Positions 8,104 to 15,290 of a DNA stretch of 31,354 bases are shown in pieces. The notes below the pieces were generated by a model, which did not search any database, had not been told where the DNA came from, and saw only the letters and a program-made list of their open reading frames with translations. The position numbers and the translations under genes were made by a program. The stretch is from contig CAZNUK010000021.1 of NCBI GenBank assembly GCA_964576255.1, positions 1-31,354 of the forward strand, given 5' to 3'. The DNA is from Eshraghiella sp964576255 (lineage in GTDB: Bacteria; Bacillota; Clostridia; Lachnospirales; Lachnospiraceae). The first letter of the stretch is position 1. The number at the start of each line of letters is the position of its first letter.

Positions 8104-9997
8104 TATCTGCTCCCATATTATGCTCCTTAATATATTGTATAAAGTCATTCTCATCTAACGGTTCTGAGAAATAGCAGCCTTGAACATAGGAAATTCCCAA
8201 ATCCTTCATCTTACCGAACTGCTCATTGGTCTCAATTCCTTCTGACACAATCTTGAGCCCCATTCCATGTATCATATGCATAGCTGCATCCATAACATAT
8301 TTAGCCTTGGTGTTATCAAAATATGAGCTTATCATCTCTTTGTCAAACTTAACAATTCCAACAGGCATATCCACAATATAATTTAAATTAGACTGACCTG
8401 TTCCAAAATCATCCAGTGAAAAATTAACACCATACTCTATAAGTCTATTCATATTATCCAGAAGAATTTCCTTACTCTTAAGAGATGCCGATTCTGTGAT
8501 TTCCAAATTAATCAGCTTAGGGTCTACACCATATTTCTCCATGGTTGATATATAGCTTTCTGCCAGATTTTCATCGGAACACTGGGCGACAGAAAGATTT
8601 ACTTCAATATATTCCAGACCATACTTTGTTATATCACCGTCTTTAATAAGCTGGCATACCTGTTTAAAAACCTCTTTGCTAAGCTCAATAATTTTACCAC
8701 TCTTCTCAGCAACAGGTACAAAAACTCCCGGTGAAACAATGCTTCCATCCTTCTCTCTTATTCTTACAAGTGCTTCTGCCGAAACGAATTTCTGTTTCTC
8801 CACAGAATAAATTGGCTGGTAATACACCTCAACTCTGCCTTCTCTAAGAGCTTTGTCCAGAATCTTCTCTGCACGCTTTTCCTTATGCATCTCATCAACC
8901 ATTGCTTCATTAACATAGATAAAATTTCTATCCTTAGAGTCAATTTTGTCATGCTTATTGGCAATGGCATACTTGATAAAATACATCAAATCCTCTGCAT
9001 CATTAAACATTTCAGAATCCTTAACATATATCCACAGCCCGTTGTTAATGAGACTAACATCCGGATCCTCACTATCTGCATTATCCTCTGAATATTTAAT
9101 CCACCACTGGGCAGCCTCTTCCTTATTTTTAAAAACAAGAGCTATCTCATCCTCTGTTTTACGGAACAAAATTGCCTTTTTTGTTTTAAAAATTTCCTGT
9201 ACTCTGGTCATATCCACCACATGTTCATAAAGGGTGTTGCCATAGCTTAAAGGAACAACCACCATCATCACGAATTTATTTTTGGAACCATATAACTGGT
9301 GGATATATTCCATAAAAGCGTTCTGATTATACATTCCGCTCTGTCTGTCCATATTCATTCCCGGATTTTCAAGCTTAATATACAAAAGCATTACACCTAT
9401 ACTTCCAGCAAAGCTCACAACAAGATATTCAGGAATTACAAACTCGACCAATGCAGCAGCAGCCCATAATGCCATCCACATATTAACAGCAACTCTTCTG
9501 TCTGAATTCATTCTGCTTCTGTTAAGATTAACTCTGATAATTATTGCCAACATATAAATTGCTGAAAATCCATATGTAGCATATACCCCCGGACCATATG
9601 CATATAATTTGCCAGCCTCAGTACTCATTTCCTCCGGTAGAATGGAAATAACCAATGCAGCAACGCAGAAAAAAATGATATAGTACCAGCTTCTCATAAT
9701 AAATTTTTTCCTGTCCACATATATATCCCTGCTGACATACATCATTGCGCAACATAATGTCAGAATAATAAATATCTGATATACCTTACACGCAATACTC
9801 ATTTGTAGCACTGTCACAGATGGAATATCCATCAGGTACTGACATACTATATCCATTGCATTGGTAAACAATGAAACAATTAATATAAAAAGGTACATTT
9901 TTTCTGTGTTAAGAAATACTTTTTCTCTCTTGGTGGAAAATAGCACTAATAACACTATCAAAAGTACTATTCCACAAATTTGCGTATAAATATTCAT
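8096..9997 (-). CDS. Membrane EAL-domain c-di-GMP phosphodiesterase with degenerate GGDEF domain
   Basis: The protein has 633 residues from the ATG at 9997 (AGGA six nt upstream; longer frames start at 10027). Residues 1-210 form about seven hydrophobic helices, a membrane sensor resembling that of the hybrid kinase at 24637-27042. Residues about 220-360 have the outline of a GGDEF domain, but the signature is lost (RKTEDEIALVF stands in its place), so no cyclase activity is expected. Residues about 380-625 are an EAL domain with the key elements in place: EALVR at 408, VNLS at 466, NLEITES at 497, LDDFGTG at 528, KFDKE at 550, EGIET at 586 and QGCYFSEP at 606. It should hydrolyse c-di-GMP to pGpG at the inner membrane face. 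It is the first gene of the seven-gene run and has its own promoter. Confidence 0.92.
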   Translation of the reverse strand: MNIYTQICGIVLLIVLLVLFSTKREKVFLNTEKMYLFILIVSLFTNAMDIVCQYLMDIPSVTVLQMSIACKVYQIFIILTLCCAMMYVSRDIYVDRKKFIMRSWYYIIFFCVAALVISILPEEMSTEAGKLYAYGPGVYATYGFSAIYMLAIIIRVNLNRSRMNSDRRVAVNMWMALWAAAALVEFVIPEYLVVSFAGSIGVMLLYIKLENPGMNMDRQSGMYNQNAFMEYIHQLYGSKNKFVMMVVVPLSYGNTLYEHVVDMTRVQEIFKTKKAILFRKTEDEIALVFKNKEEAAQWWIKYSEDNADSEDPDVSLINNGLWIYVKDSEMFNDAEDLMYFIKYAIANKHDKIDSKDRNFIYVNEAMVDEMHKEKRAEKILDKALREGRVEVYYQPIYSVEKQKFVSAEALVRIREKDGSIVSPGVFVPVAEKSGKIIELSKEVFKQVCQLIKDGDITKYGLEYIEVNLSVAQCSDENLAESYISTMEKYGVDPKLINLEITESASLKSKEILLDNMNRLIEYGVNFSLDDFGTGQSNLNYIVDMPVGIVKFDKEMISSYFDNTKAKYVMDAAMHMIHGMGLKIVSEGIETNEQFGKMKDLGISYVQGCYFSEPLDENDFIQYIKEHNMGADNV

Positions 9998-10029
9998 AGA
10001 CATTCCTCGTTCTGCATAATCTAACATAA

Positions 10030-10059
10030 ATTATATAATAAACACGGGTCTTATAGCAA
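10030..10059 (-). promoter_or_regulatory. Putative sigma-A promoter of the EAL-led operon
   Basis: On the minus strand there is TTGCTA (10054-10059), an 18-bp spacer and TATAAT (10030-10035). The predicted transcript starts near 10023, about 25 nt before the ATG at 9997. The consensus -10 is strong; the -35 is four of six. No hairpin terminator is visible between here and rlmD, so this promoter may serve all seven genes. Confidence 0.5.
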
Positions 10060-10070
10060 GTAAAATAACC

Positions 10071-10099
10071 TTGATTTGTTCAGTATTTATATCTATAAT
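10071..10099 (+). promoter_or_regulatory. Putative sigma-A promoter of the YjjG-like gene
   Basis: TTGATT at 10071-10076, a 17-bp spacer and a perfect -10 TATAAT at 10094-10099. The predicted start near 10106 leaves a leader of only about 14 nt, barely including the AGAGGTG ribosome site. It is divergent from, and about 12 bp away from, the EAL operon promoter. Confidence 0.6.
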
Positions 10100-10119
10100 T
10101 TGGCTAGAGGTGATTAATT

Positions 10120-10827
10120 TTGAAATATAAATACATTTTACTGGATATTGATGGAACTTTAGTTAACTTTGATGAATCCTTCAAAGCCGCGTCCCGTCGT
10201 ATTCTTGAATTGGATAAAACCCCTGTAACCGAAGAAAATATTGATGCATATTACCGCATTAATGATGATGCATGGTTTTCTCTTGATATGGAAAATATGA
10301 ACAATCAATACGTTATTTCCAATTATCACATGCTATATCGTGAATACATTCATAATGCTGCTGTTAATTCCAAAGCAATCCTTAAGCTTAATTCATCTAT
10401 AGAGGAGCTTGCCAATTGGTATGAGATTCAGTGGGCTGCCTGCTCAGTCCCTAATCCGGGCTCAGTTGAAATCTGCCATAAGCTTTCAAAAAGTCACACC
10501 CTTTGCATCGCCACTAACGGACTTACGAATATACAGCTTAACAAATTAACCGCTTACAAAGATTTTTTAACTCATTATTTTGTATCTGAGAATATTGGAC
10601 ATATTAAGCCGGAACAAGAATATTTTATACATATTCTTAATACCCTGAATGCCACAGCCTCCGATTGCCTTATGGTGGGGGATTCCTTGCATAATGATAT
10701 TGCCGGTGCAAATAGTATTGGAATGGATTCATGCTACTACAATCCTACGGGCAAAATCAACAATTCAGGCATTATTCCAACATATGAAATAGGAGATTTT
10801 AACGAACTTTTGGAAATTGTAAATTAA
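10120..10827 (+). CDS. HAD hydrolase, YjjG-type (noncanonical pyrimidine nucleotidase-like)
   Basis: The protein has 235 residues and starts at TTG, with AGAGGTG 7 nt upstream and no better start nearby. Motif I is LLDIDGTL (D9, D11), motif II CIATNGL, motif III uses the lysine of HIKPEQEYF, and motif IV is MVGDSLHNDI. The long cap between motifs I and II and the ATNG motif resemble YjjG, which dephosphorylates pyrimidine nucleotides and helps clear non-canonical ones; substrate assignment is by family resemblance only. The gene lies directly upstream of the ZTP riboswitch and purine genes on the same strand, but the riboswitch terminator separates it from them. It has its own promoter. Confidence 0.83.
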   Translation: MKYKYILLDIDGTLVNFDESFKAASRRILELDKTPVTEENIDAYYRINDDAWFSLDMENMNNQYVISNYHMLYREYIHNAAVNSKAILKLNSSIEELANWYEIQWAACSVPNPGSVEICHKLSKSHTLCIATNGLTNIQLNKLTAYKDFLTHYFVSENIGHIKPEQEYFIHILNTLNATASDCLMVGDSLHNDIAGANSIGMDSCYYNPTGKINNSGIIPTYEIGDFNELLEIVN

Positions 10828-10869
10828 GGCTTGCTTTTTTATTTTTTTATTGTAATAATTAGTTTAGCA

Positions 10870-10940
10870 GTTGCGTAACTGACGGAAGTGGAATTAACCA
10901 CAGGGAGCGTAACGAAGTTAAGGCCGACCGTCTGGGCACC
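10870..10940 (+). promoter_or_regulatory. ZTP (pfl) riboswitch upstream of the purine genes
   Basis: The leader has the pfl/ZTP pattern. The 5' half includes TAACTGACGG (10876-10885), a hairpin with GTGG and CCAC arms (10888-10901) and GGGAGCG (10903-10909). TAACT pairs with AGTTA at 10916-10920. The 3' conserved block GCCGACCGTCTGGGCA (10923-10938) is the ZMP-binding half. The ligand, ZMP/ZTP (AICAR ribotide), builds up when 10-formyl-THF is short. The two downstream genes are the steps from AICAR to IMP, so the regulatory logic matches. Identification is by motif recall; a covariance-model search was not possible here. Confidence 0.85.
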
Positions 10941-10965
10941 GTTTGGGGTAGCCGGGCGGTTTTTT
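10928..10965 (+). terminator. Riboswitch-controlled intrinsic terminator
   Basis: CCGTCTGG (10928-10935), which is part of the conserved ligand-binding block, pairs fully (two G-U pairs) with CCGGGCGG (10952-10959), followed by six T at 10960-10965. Forming this stem destroys the ligand pocket, so binding of ZMP should prevent termination. It therefore acts as an ON switch for the IMP cyclohydrolase and AICAR transformylase genes. Confidence 0.85.
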
Positions 10966-10987
10966 CATTATTTTATGGAGGTTTACA

Positions 10988-11701
10988 ATGGAGAAAAAAA
11001 ACTTAGCAACTGAGCTTAGCTCAACATCTTATCCGGGAAGAGGAATTATTGTAGGTAAGACACCGGATGGTAAGCATGCAGCAATCGCTTATTTTATCAT
11101 GGGAAGAAGCGAAAACAGCCGTAACCGTGTATTCGTAACAGAGGGAGAAGGAATCCGCACAGAGGCTTTTGATCCTTCTAAGCTTGAAGACCCAAGCCTT
11201 ATTATCTATGCACCTGTAAGAGTTCTTGGTAATAAGACAATCGTAACTAATGGTGACCAGACTGATACAATCTATGAATTAATGGATAAGCAGTACACTT
11301 TTGAACAGGCTTTAAGAACAAGAGAATTTGAGCCGGACGCTCCAAACTACACACCTAGAATTTCAAGTGTGCTTCATATTGAGAACGGAAGCTATAACTA
11401 TGCAATGTCTATTTTAAAGAGCAACAATGGGGACCCTTCTTGCTGCAATCGATATACTTTTGCTTATGAGAATCCTGTTGCAGGTGAGGGACATTTTATT
11501 CATACATATATGGGTGATGGCAATCCACTTCCAAGCTTTGAGGGCGAGCCAACTTTAGTAGAGATTCCTGATAGTATGGAAGAGTTTACAGAGACTGTAT
11601 GGAACAGCCTTAATGAAGAAAATAAGGTTTCTCTTTTCATCAGATATATCAATATTGCTGATGGAACATATGAGACAACTATTATCAACAAGAACAAATA
11701 A
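10988..11701 (+). CDS. IMP cyclohydrolase (PurO-like, stand-alone)
   Basis: This 237-residue protein matches the stand-alone IMP cyclohydrolase family (PurO type), which closes FAICAR to IMP, the last step of purine synthesis. The N-terminal segment YPGRGIIVGKTPDGK followed by YFIMGRSENSRNRVF is the recognisable family signature, with Arg-rich phosphate-binding character. A later stretch (NNGDPSCCNRYTFAYENP) is also conserved-looking. No N-terminal MGS-like domain of bifunctional PurH is present; this fold replaces it. GGAGG lies 6 nt before the ATG. It follows the ZTP riboswitch and precedes AICAR transformylase by 11 bp, so the two form the final two-step module. It is cytosolic. Confidence 0.88.
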   Translation: MEKKNLATELSSTSYPGRGIIVGKTPDGKHAAIAYFIMGRSENSRNRVFVTEGEGIRTEAFDPSKLEDPSLIIYAPVRVLGNKTIVTNGDQTDTIYELMDKQYTFEQALRTREFEPDAPNYTPRISSVLHIENGSYNYAMSILKSNNGDPSCCNRYTFAYENPVAGEGHFIHTYMGDGNPLPSFEGEPTLVEIPDSMEEFTETVWNSLNEENKVSLFIRYINIADGTYETTIINKNK

Positions 11702-11712
11702 GGAGATTTAAG

Positions 11713-12888
11713 ATGAACGAATTTCAGTTAAAATACGGATGTAACCCTAACCAGAAACCATCCAGAGTATATATGCAGGACGGCGAGCTTCCAATCGAAA
11801 TTCTTAACGGAAGACCTGGTTACATTAACCTTCTTGATGCTTTCAACGGATGGCAGCTTGTTAAGGAATTAAAGATTGCTACAGGACTTCCTGCTGCAAC
11901 ATCTTTTAAGCATGTATCACCTGCAGGTGCTGCTGTTGGTCTTCCTCTTTCAGAGGTTGAGCGAAAAATCTACTGGGTTGATGACATGGGTGAGTTAACT
12001 CCGCTTGCTAACGCTTACGCAAGAGCAAGAGGTGCGGACAGAATGTCTTCTTTCGGTGATTTTATCGCACTTTCAGATGTATGTGACGTTGCAACCGCTA
12101 ACCTCATTAAAAGAGAGGTTTCAGACGGTGTAATCGCTCCCGGATACGAGCCGGAAGCACTTGAAATCTTAAGCGCTAAGAAAAAAGGTAACTACTGCGT
12201 TATCAAGATTGACGAAACTTATGTTCCTGCTCCAATTGAGCGTAAGGATGTATATGGCGTTACTTTTGAACAGGGAAGAAATGAACTTGTAATTAACGAC
12301 GAGCTTTTCGCTAATGTTGTTACAGACAATAAGGATATCCCTGAGCAGGCAAAAATCGACCTTGCTATTGCAATGATTACTCTTAAATATACACAGTCTA
12401 ACTCTGTATGCTACGCTAAGGGTGGACAGGCAATCGGTATCGGTGCCGGACAGCAGTCAAGAATTCACTGTACAAGACTTGCAGGACAGAAGGCTGATAA
12501 CTGGTTCTTACGTCAGAGTCCTAAGGTTCTTAACCTTCCGTTTAAGGATGGTATCGGACGTGCTGACAGAGACAACACCATCGATGTATACATGGGTGAT
12601 GAATGCATGGATGTTCTTGCCGACGGTACTTGGGAAAAATTCTTCACCGAGAAACCTGAAGAATTTACAAGAGAGGAAAAAAGAGCATGGCTTGACCAGA
12701 TGCAGGATGTATGTCTTGGCTCAGATGCTTTCTTCCCATTTGGTGACAATATCGAAAGAGCACATAAGAGTGGCGTTAAATATATCGCACAGCCGGGTGG
12801 CTCTGTAAGAGATGACAATGTAATTGAGACATGTAATAAATACGGAATGGCAATGTGCTTTACGGGCATTAGACTTTTCCACCATTAA
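11713..12888 (+). CDS. purH: AICAR formyltransferase (PurH transformylase domain, stand-alone)
   Basis: The 391-residue protein equals the transformylase half of PurH. It transfers the formyl group of 10-formyl-THF to AICAR, giving FAICAR. The catalytic Lys-His pair is visible as K66-H67 in SFKHVSPAG, and the opening LKYGCNPNQKPS and the RMSSFGDFIAL block are typical. The cyclohydrolase (MGS-like) domain usually fused to the N-terminus is missing, and the separate gene upstream supplies that activity. AAGGAG sits 8 nt before the ATG. The gene ends just before a very long hairpin and the 52-bp repeat array. Codon use is noticeably C-ending (AAC, TAC, TTC) compared with neighbours, which fits strong expression. 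Confidence 0.93.
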   Translation: MNEFQLKYGCNPNQKPSRVYMQDGELPIEILNGRPGYINLLDAFNGWQLVKELKIATGLPAATSFKHVSPAGAAVGLPLSEVERKIYWVDDMGELTPLANAYARARGADRMSSFGDFIALSDVCDVATANLIKREVSDGVIAPGYEPEALEILSAKKKGNYCVIKIDETYVPAPIERKDVYGVTFEQGRNELVINDELFANVVTDNKDIPEQAKIDLAIAMITLKYTQSNSVCYAKGGQAIGIGAGQQSRIHCTRLAGQKADNWFLRQSPKVLNLPFKDGIGRADRDNTIDVYMGDECMDVLADGTWEKFFTEKPEEFTREEKRAWLDQMQDVCLGSDAFFPFGDNIERAHKSGVKYIAQPGGSVRDDNVIETCNKYGMAMCFTGIRLFHH

Positions 12889-12891
12889 AAA

Positions 12892-13017
12892 GCAAAAACA
12901 CATATATTTCCAAACTTCCGCTTTCGCTACCTGTGCTACGCAACGGTACTAAGGCAGCAAAAGCTGCCAAGTGCCGGCGAGCACAGAAGCCGTTTGGAAA
13001 TATATGTGTTTTTTTGC
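12892..13017 (+). terminator. Very long multi-segment hairpin after purH (terminator or structured element)
   Basis: The outer arms, 12894-12915 and 12992-13013, are perfect 22-bp complements. Inside, CTGTGCT pairs with AGCACAG, CGGTACT with AGTGCCG, and GGCAGC with GCTGCC around an AAAA tetraloop (near 12952-12967). The whole 120-nt stretch can thus fold as one long rod with internal loops, ending in seven T. It begins 4 bp after the purH stop, so it is the likely transcription terminator. Its size is far beyond a normal terminator, and a mobile palindromic repeat or a stable 3' RNA are alternatives. Confidence 0.75.
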
Positions 13018-13028
13018 GTTGTGGCGGA

Positions 13029-13053
13029 CGGAAGGCTTCCGCTACTCTTTTTT
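13029..13053 (+). terminator. Short palindromic terminator-like hairpin
   Basis: CGGAAG-G-CTTCCG (13029-13041) is a near-perfect palindrome. CTACTC and a run of six T (13048-13053) follow. The loop is too short for all pairs to form. It looks like a weak terminator between the long hairpin and the 52-bp array and may be a diverged array member. Confidence 0.4.
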
Positions 13054-13054
13054 A

Positions 13055-13388
13055 GCTTCCTCTGCCCATTCGCGACACGCGCGTTGGGCTTTTTAATCCT
13101 TTTTTGGCTTCCTCTGCCCAATCGCGACACGCGCGTTGGGCTTTTTAATCCTTTTTCGGCTTCTACTGCCCAACCGCGACTGGAGCGTTGGGCTTTTTAA
13201 TCCTTTTTCGGCTTCCTCTGCCCAATCGCGACTGACGCGTTGGGCTTTTTAATCCTTTTTCGGCTTCTACTGCCCAACCGCGGCTGGAGCGTTAGGCTTT
13301 TTAATCCTTTTTTTGGCTTCCTCTGCCCAATCGCGACACGCACGTTGGGCTTTTCTGACCTTTTTTGGCTTCTACTGCCCAACCGCGC
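13055..13388 (+). repeat. Tandem array of about seven 52-bp terminator-like repeats
   Basis: Units start at 13055, 13107, 13159, 13211, 13263, 13316 and 13368 (steps of 52, 52, 52, 52, 53, 52). Each carries GCCCAA...TTGGGC followed by TTTTT on the plus strand, i.e. an intrinsic-terminator shape; the last unit is cut short. Two versions occur: A (CTTCCTCTGCCCAATCGCG) and B (CTTCTACTGCCCAACCGCG), in the order A-A-B-A-B-A-B. The period is not a multiple of three, so the short frames that cross it are not coding. There are no variable spacers. With 12889-13054 this accounts for the 519-bp space between the convergent purH and response-regulator genes. Confidence 0.9.
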
Positions 13389-13407
13389 CACCGCTTTTCA
13401 CATTTCC

Positions 13408-14031
13408 TCACTTATTCTTGTAATAATACACCGCCAACTGTGTTCTGTCCCTTAACTCCAGTTTCTCCAAAATGCTACTTAAGTAATTCCTTACTGTTCC
13501 ATCACTTAGAAAGAGTTTCTCTGCTATTTCTTTGTTAGACAAGCCTTCTGCCACCAGCTCAACAATCTCGTATTCCTTGTCGGTTATTCCACGGTCCGTA
13601 AAGGCACTTGTGTTAGGCTCGGCTTCCAAAAGACTTGGGAGACGTCCTATAATGTCCCCACCATATACATTCTGACCGGAGTAGACAGAGCGTACTGCCG
13701 CTGCAATCCCTTCGTAATCCTGTTTTAGTATGTATCCCTTGGCTCCGATTTTAATTGCCTCGCGAACATATTCGTCATCAAGAAAAGTTGTCAGCAGAAT
13801 AACCTTTGCATCGGGATGTTTTTCAAGAATTCTTGCAGTTGCCAGAAGTCCACTAACGGATTTCATCTGAATATCAGTTAGAAGCACATCTGGCTCGTAT
13901 TCATCATACAGTTTTACCGCATCTTCGCCATCATTACCAACTGCTACTACTTCAATGTCTCCAGCCGCAGTCAAAATCATTTTAAGAGATGCCGCCACTA
14001 TGGCATCATCATCCGTTATTATAACTCGCAT
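13408..14031 (-). CDS. NarL/LuxR-type response regulator
   Basis: The protein has 207 residues. The receiver domain has acidic residues D7-D8, phospho-acceptor D53 in LLTDIQM, T81/T82 in ILLTTF and K103 in GYILKQD. The C-terminal LuxR-type helix-turn-helix spans about residues 146-203 (ITDKEYEIVELVAEGLSNKEIA). It is predicted to bind DNA as a dimer after phosphorylation by the adjacent kinase, whose stop overlaps its start by one base. Its obvious candidate targets are the divergent promoters between the kinase gene and the ABC transporter, where a TGACA-TT-TGTCA palindrome lies. Family resemblance is to LiaR/DesR-type regulators of envelope or drug stress, but the signal is unknown. Confidence 0.93.
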   Translation of the reverse strand: MRVIITDDDAIVAASLKMILTAAGDIEVVAVGNDGEDAVKLYDEYEPDVLLTDIQMKSVSGLLATARILEKHPDAKVILLTTFLDDEYVREAIKIGAKGYILKQDYEGIAAAVRSVYSGQNVYGGDIIGRLPSLLEAEPNTSAFTDRGITDKEYEIVELVAEGLSNKEIAEKLFLSDGTVRNYLSSILEKLELRDRTQLAVYYYKNK

Positions 14032-15149
14032 TATCCTACCTCCTTAGGAATGGAAATAAATATTCTAAATCCCTTGTCTGCCAAAAAGCTTATTGTTCCA
14101 CCAAGCTCTCTGACTCGCTCTTCCATATTGTGGAGCCCAATTCCACTTTCTTTTACTCCCTTACATATACCATTATCCTGAAAAATAAGCTGATACATTC
14201 CCGGATGCTCTCTGACTACAATGTCCACCTTATCTCCGTTTGAATGCTTGTTGGCATTCTGGTAGCCTTCAGTAATTACTGCAATAATGCAGTACTTTAT
14301 TTTCATGGAAATTTCCCCATCCACATCATACTCCAATGTGGTTGTAAAGCGCTCATTATTCTTGGCTAAATTATTAATAGTTTTTTTCAAATCTAACGCT
14401 TCATTATGAAGATTATGCACACTGTTACGAATGCTGGTCATAGACTCATTAAGACCCTCCTGTACAGGCTTTAATTCCTCCGCTACAGGTTCACCCTTAT
14501 GCACCATTACAATGGCTCCTAATTGCAAAATACAACGGCTGAGAAGATGTCCCACGTTATCGTGGATTTCCCTTGCGATACGATTACGTTCCCTAAGGGT
14601 TGCCATGGATATTTCACTATCCTGTTGCTGTGCCATAAGAGCTCGTCTGGACCTTTCAAGCCTTACAACCTCTTCACTATCATCTCTAAGGCGAAGCTTC
14701 TCACGCCACAAACTATTAACTTTAACAGTATTATAGGCAAGATATGTTGCCAATACCGCTCCAAAAATGAGCATCCCTATAATCCACTGTCTGTCGGCGA
14801 GGACATACCAGAAATAATATTCTCGTTCGGTCAGCATAAGAATGCAATATAAAGCAGCTGTCGCTCCAAGCACCAGAAGACTTTTGTACTTCTTCTTAAA
14901 AATCCCACTAACACTTTCATAAATTAGTAGCAGAAAAATTGGTGTTCCTCCATCAAATAACAAAATGATAAGGCCATACATTATTTCTATTATAAGTTCG
15001 CCCTTTCTATCTTCAAAAAATTCACCAAGACAAAAACATACGAACATTATTAAAACAGCAGCAACAGTCTGTATCACTGTCATATCAGAAAAATACACCG
15101 CACCAATGCCTATTAACAATAAAAAAAGTCTGTCAATTAAACCCTTCAA
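14031..15149 (-). CDS. NarL-family sensor histidine kinase
   Basis: The 372-residue membrane kinase starts at TTG (15149), with AAGGAG 7 nt upstream. About five or six hydrophobic segments fill residues 5-145. A coiled-coil linker follows (about 148-190), then the HisKA_3 dimerisation box REIHDNVGHLL with phospho-acceptor H196. The GHKL ATPase domain shows NANKHSNGD (N box), DNGIC (G1) and GIGLHNMEERV (G2). There is no sizeable extracellular domain, so it probably senses membrane state or the transporter itself, as the intramembrane-sensing LiaS/BceS and DesK types do. It forms an operon with the regulator and is divergent from the ABC-2 exporter. Confidence 0.92.
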   Translation of the reverse strand: MKGLIDRLFLLLIGIGAVYFSDMTVIQTVAAVLIMFVCFCLGEFFEDRKGELIIEIMYGLIILLFDGGTPIFLLLIYESVSGIFKKKYKSLLVLGATAALYCILMLTEREYYFWYVLADRQWIIGMLIFGAVLATYLAYNTVKVNSLWREKLRLRDDSEEVVRLERSRRALMAQQQDSEISMATLRERNRIAREIHDNVGHLLSRCILQLGAIVMVHKGEPVAEELKPVQEGLNESMTSIRNSVHNLHNEALDLKKTINNLAKNNERFTTTLEYDVDGEISMKIKYCIIAVITEGYQNANKHSNGDKVDIVVREHPGMYQLIFQDNGICKGVKESGIGLHNMEERVRELGGTISFLADKGFRIFISIPKEVG

Positions 15150-15177
15150 AATCCTGCTCCTTAAATTTACTGCTCAT

Positions 15178-15206
15178 ATTATACCTTGAAATGTGACATT
15201 TGTCAT
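15178..15206 (-). promoter_or_regulatory. Sigma-A promoter of the two-component operon, overlapped by a palindrome
   Basis: On the minus strand: -35 ATGACA (15201-15206), a 17-bp spacer and -10 TATAAT (15178-15183). The perfect inverted repeat TGACA-TT-TGTCA at 15194-15205 covers the -35. It is a good candidate operator for the LuxR-type regulator, which could repress its own operon and act on the divergent exporter promoter about 25 bp away. Confidence 0.65.
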
Positions 15207-15229
15207 ATAGAATTAATTACTCCCTTCAC

Positions 15230-15258
15230 TTACCTCTGATTATTTTTTTTATTAGAAT
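15230..15258 (+). promoter_or_regulatory. Candidate promoter of the ABC exporter operon
   Basis: TTACCT (15230-15235), a 17-bp spacer and TAGAAT (15253-15258). The -10 is near consensus but the -35 is poor (three of six), which fits a promoter that needs an activator. The dyad at 15194-15205 lies just upstream, where a bound response regulator could contact RNA polymerase. Confidence 0.4.
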
Positions 15259-15290
15259 AAAATCATTAAAACAAAGAAATGAGGATGACT

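Noticed and set aside
8096..9997. Active GGDEF domain in the EAL protein
   Set aside because: The signature position reads RKTEDEIALVF; the catalytic GG(D/E)EF residues are missing.
13055..13388. CRISPR array
   Set aside because: The repeats are contiguous 52-bp units without variable spacers, each carrying a terminator-like stem and T-run, and no cas gene is nearby.
12936..13455. Short Arg/Lys-rich reading frames across the repeat array on both strands
   Set aside because: They arise from the 52-bp repeats, whose period is not a multiple of three, and have no ribosome sites; they are not coding.
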